Below are positions 7,881 to 7,963 of a DNA stretch of 7,963 nt, piece by piece. Origin of the DNA: Planctomycetota bacterium (GTDB lineage Bacteria; Planctomycetota; Phycisphaerae; Sedimentisphaerales; Anaerohalosphaeraceae); assembly GCA_019456245.1 (NCBI GenBank), contig VRUF01000132.1, positions 1 to 7,963 on the forward strand, given 5' to 3'. Every line of letters starts with the position of its first letter. The first letter of the stretch is position 1. The notes below the pieces were generated by a model. It searched no databases. It saw nothing but the letters and a program-made list of their open reading frames with translations, and was not told where the DNA came from. The position numbers and the translations under genes were made by a program.

Positions 7881-7926
7881 GGATAACTAAAGACTCCGCG
7901 ATTCTTTTTGGTGGAATAGGTAATTT
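7881..7926. repeat. Dispersed intergenic repeat, copy 2
   Basis: GGATAACTAAAGACTCCG is followed by a T-rich stretch, GGTGGAATAGGTAATTT. It aligns with 5729-5771 in the same orientation with one 2-base gap and scattered mismatches. Its first 18 bases match 5711-5728 exactly. It is present as a single unit here, without the tandem duplication of copy 1. Confidence 0.7.
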
Positions 7927-7946
7927 CAGCACTTAACATCGAAGAT

Positions 7947-7959
7947 CCGCCGTAGGCGG
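7947..7959. repeat. Small GC hairpin at the right edge
   Basis: CCGCC (7947-7951) and GGCGG (7955-7959) pair around GTA. Such CCGCC-GTA-GGCGG stems are common intergenic repeats in some bacterial genomes. The window ends 4 bases later, so the full element cannot be seen. Confidence 0.35.
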
Positions 7960-7963
7960 GCTT

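Overview
The window looks like part of an accessory region from a Planctomycetota-type genome, possibly Phycisphaerae. This is inferred from gene content: a secreted DUF1961 protein with an FG-GAP/VCBS propeller, a secreted FAD_oxidored-family protein, a short ECF sigma / zinc-finger anti-sigma operon, and AT-rich intergenic runs of gaattt/ggattt units. No rRNA, tRNA or universally conserved gene is present to fix the taxonomy.

Layout from left to right. Positions 1-1085 (minus) hold a long frame that runs off the left edge. It encodes an uridine-kinase-like P-loop kinase joined in frame to the N-terminal half of a DapA/NanA-type aldolase. A 268-base divergent intergenic region with two hairpins and a short direct repeat follows. 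Positions 1354-3300 (plus) encode an exported protein made of a DUF1961 domain and seven calcium-loop repeats. A strong hairpin at 3340-3374 works as a terminator for both convergent units.

Positions 5581-3384 (minus) form a tight three-gene operon: an ECF sigma factor with a TTG start, a membrane-anchored ZAS-type anti-sigma factor overlapping it by 4 bases, and an exported coiled-coil protein of unknown function 12 bases downstream. The natural reading is an envelope-sensing switch with a co-regulated secreted effector or sensor partner. A possible autoregulatory ECF promoter (GGGAC, 17 bases, CGTTA) lies upstream.

Positions 7786-5990 (minus) hold an exported FAD-dependent oxidoreductase with an N-terminal carbohydrate-binding-like domain. 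The gene is clearly more GC-rich than the sigma operon and sits between two same-orientation copies of a roughly 46-base intergenic repeat. Past its stop codon, in another frame, is a 31-codon lysine-rich tail that may be the original C-terminus.

The secreted DUF1961 and FAD proteins fit a polysaccharide-degrading lifestyle, but nothing in the sequence ties them to a specific substrate. The most unusual items are the kinase-aldolase fusion, the sigma/anti-sigma/coiled-coil operon, and the repeat-flanked FAD gene with its displaced tail.
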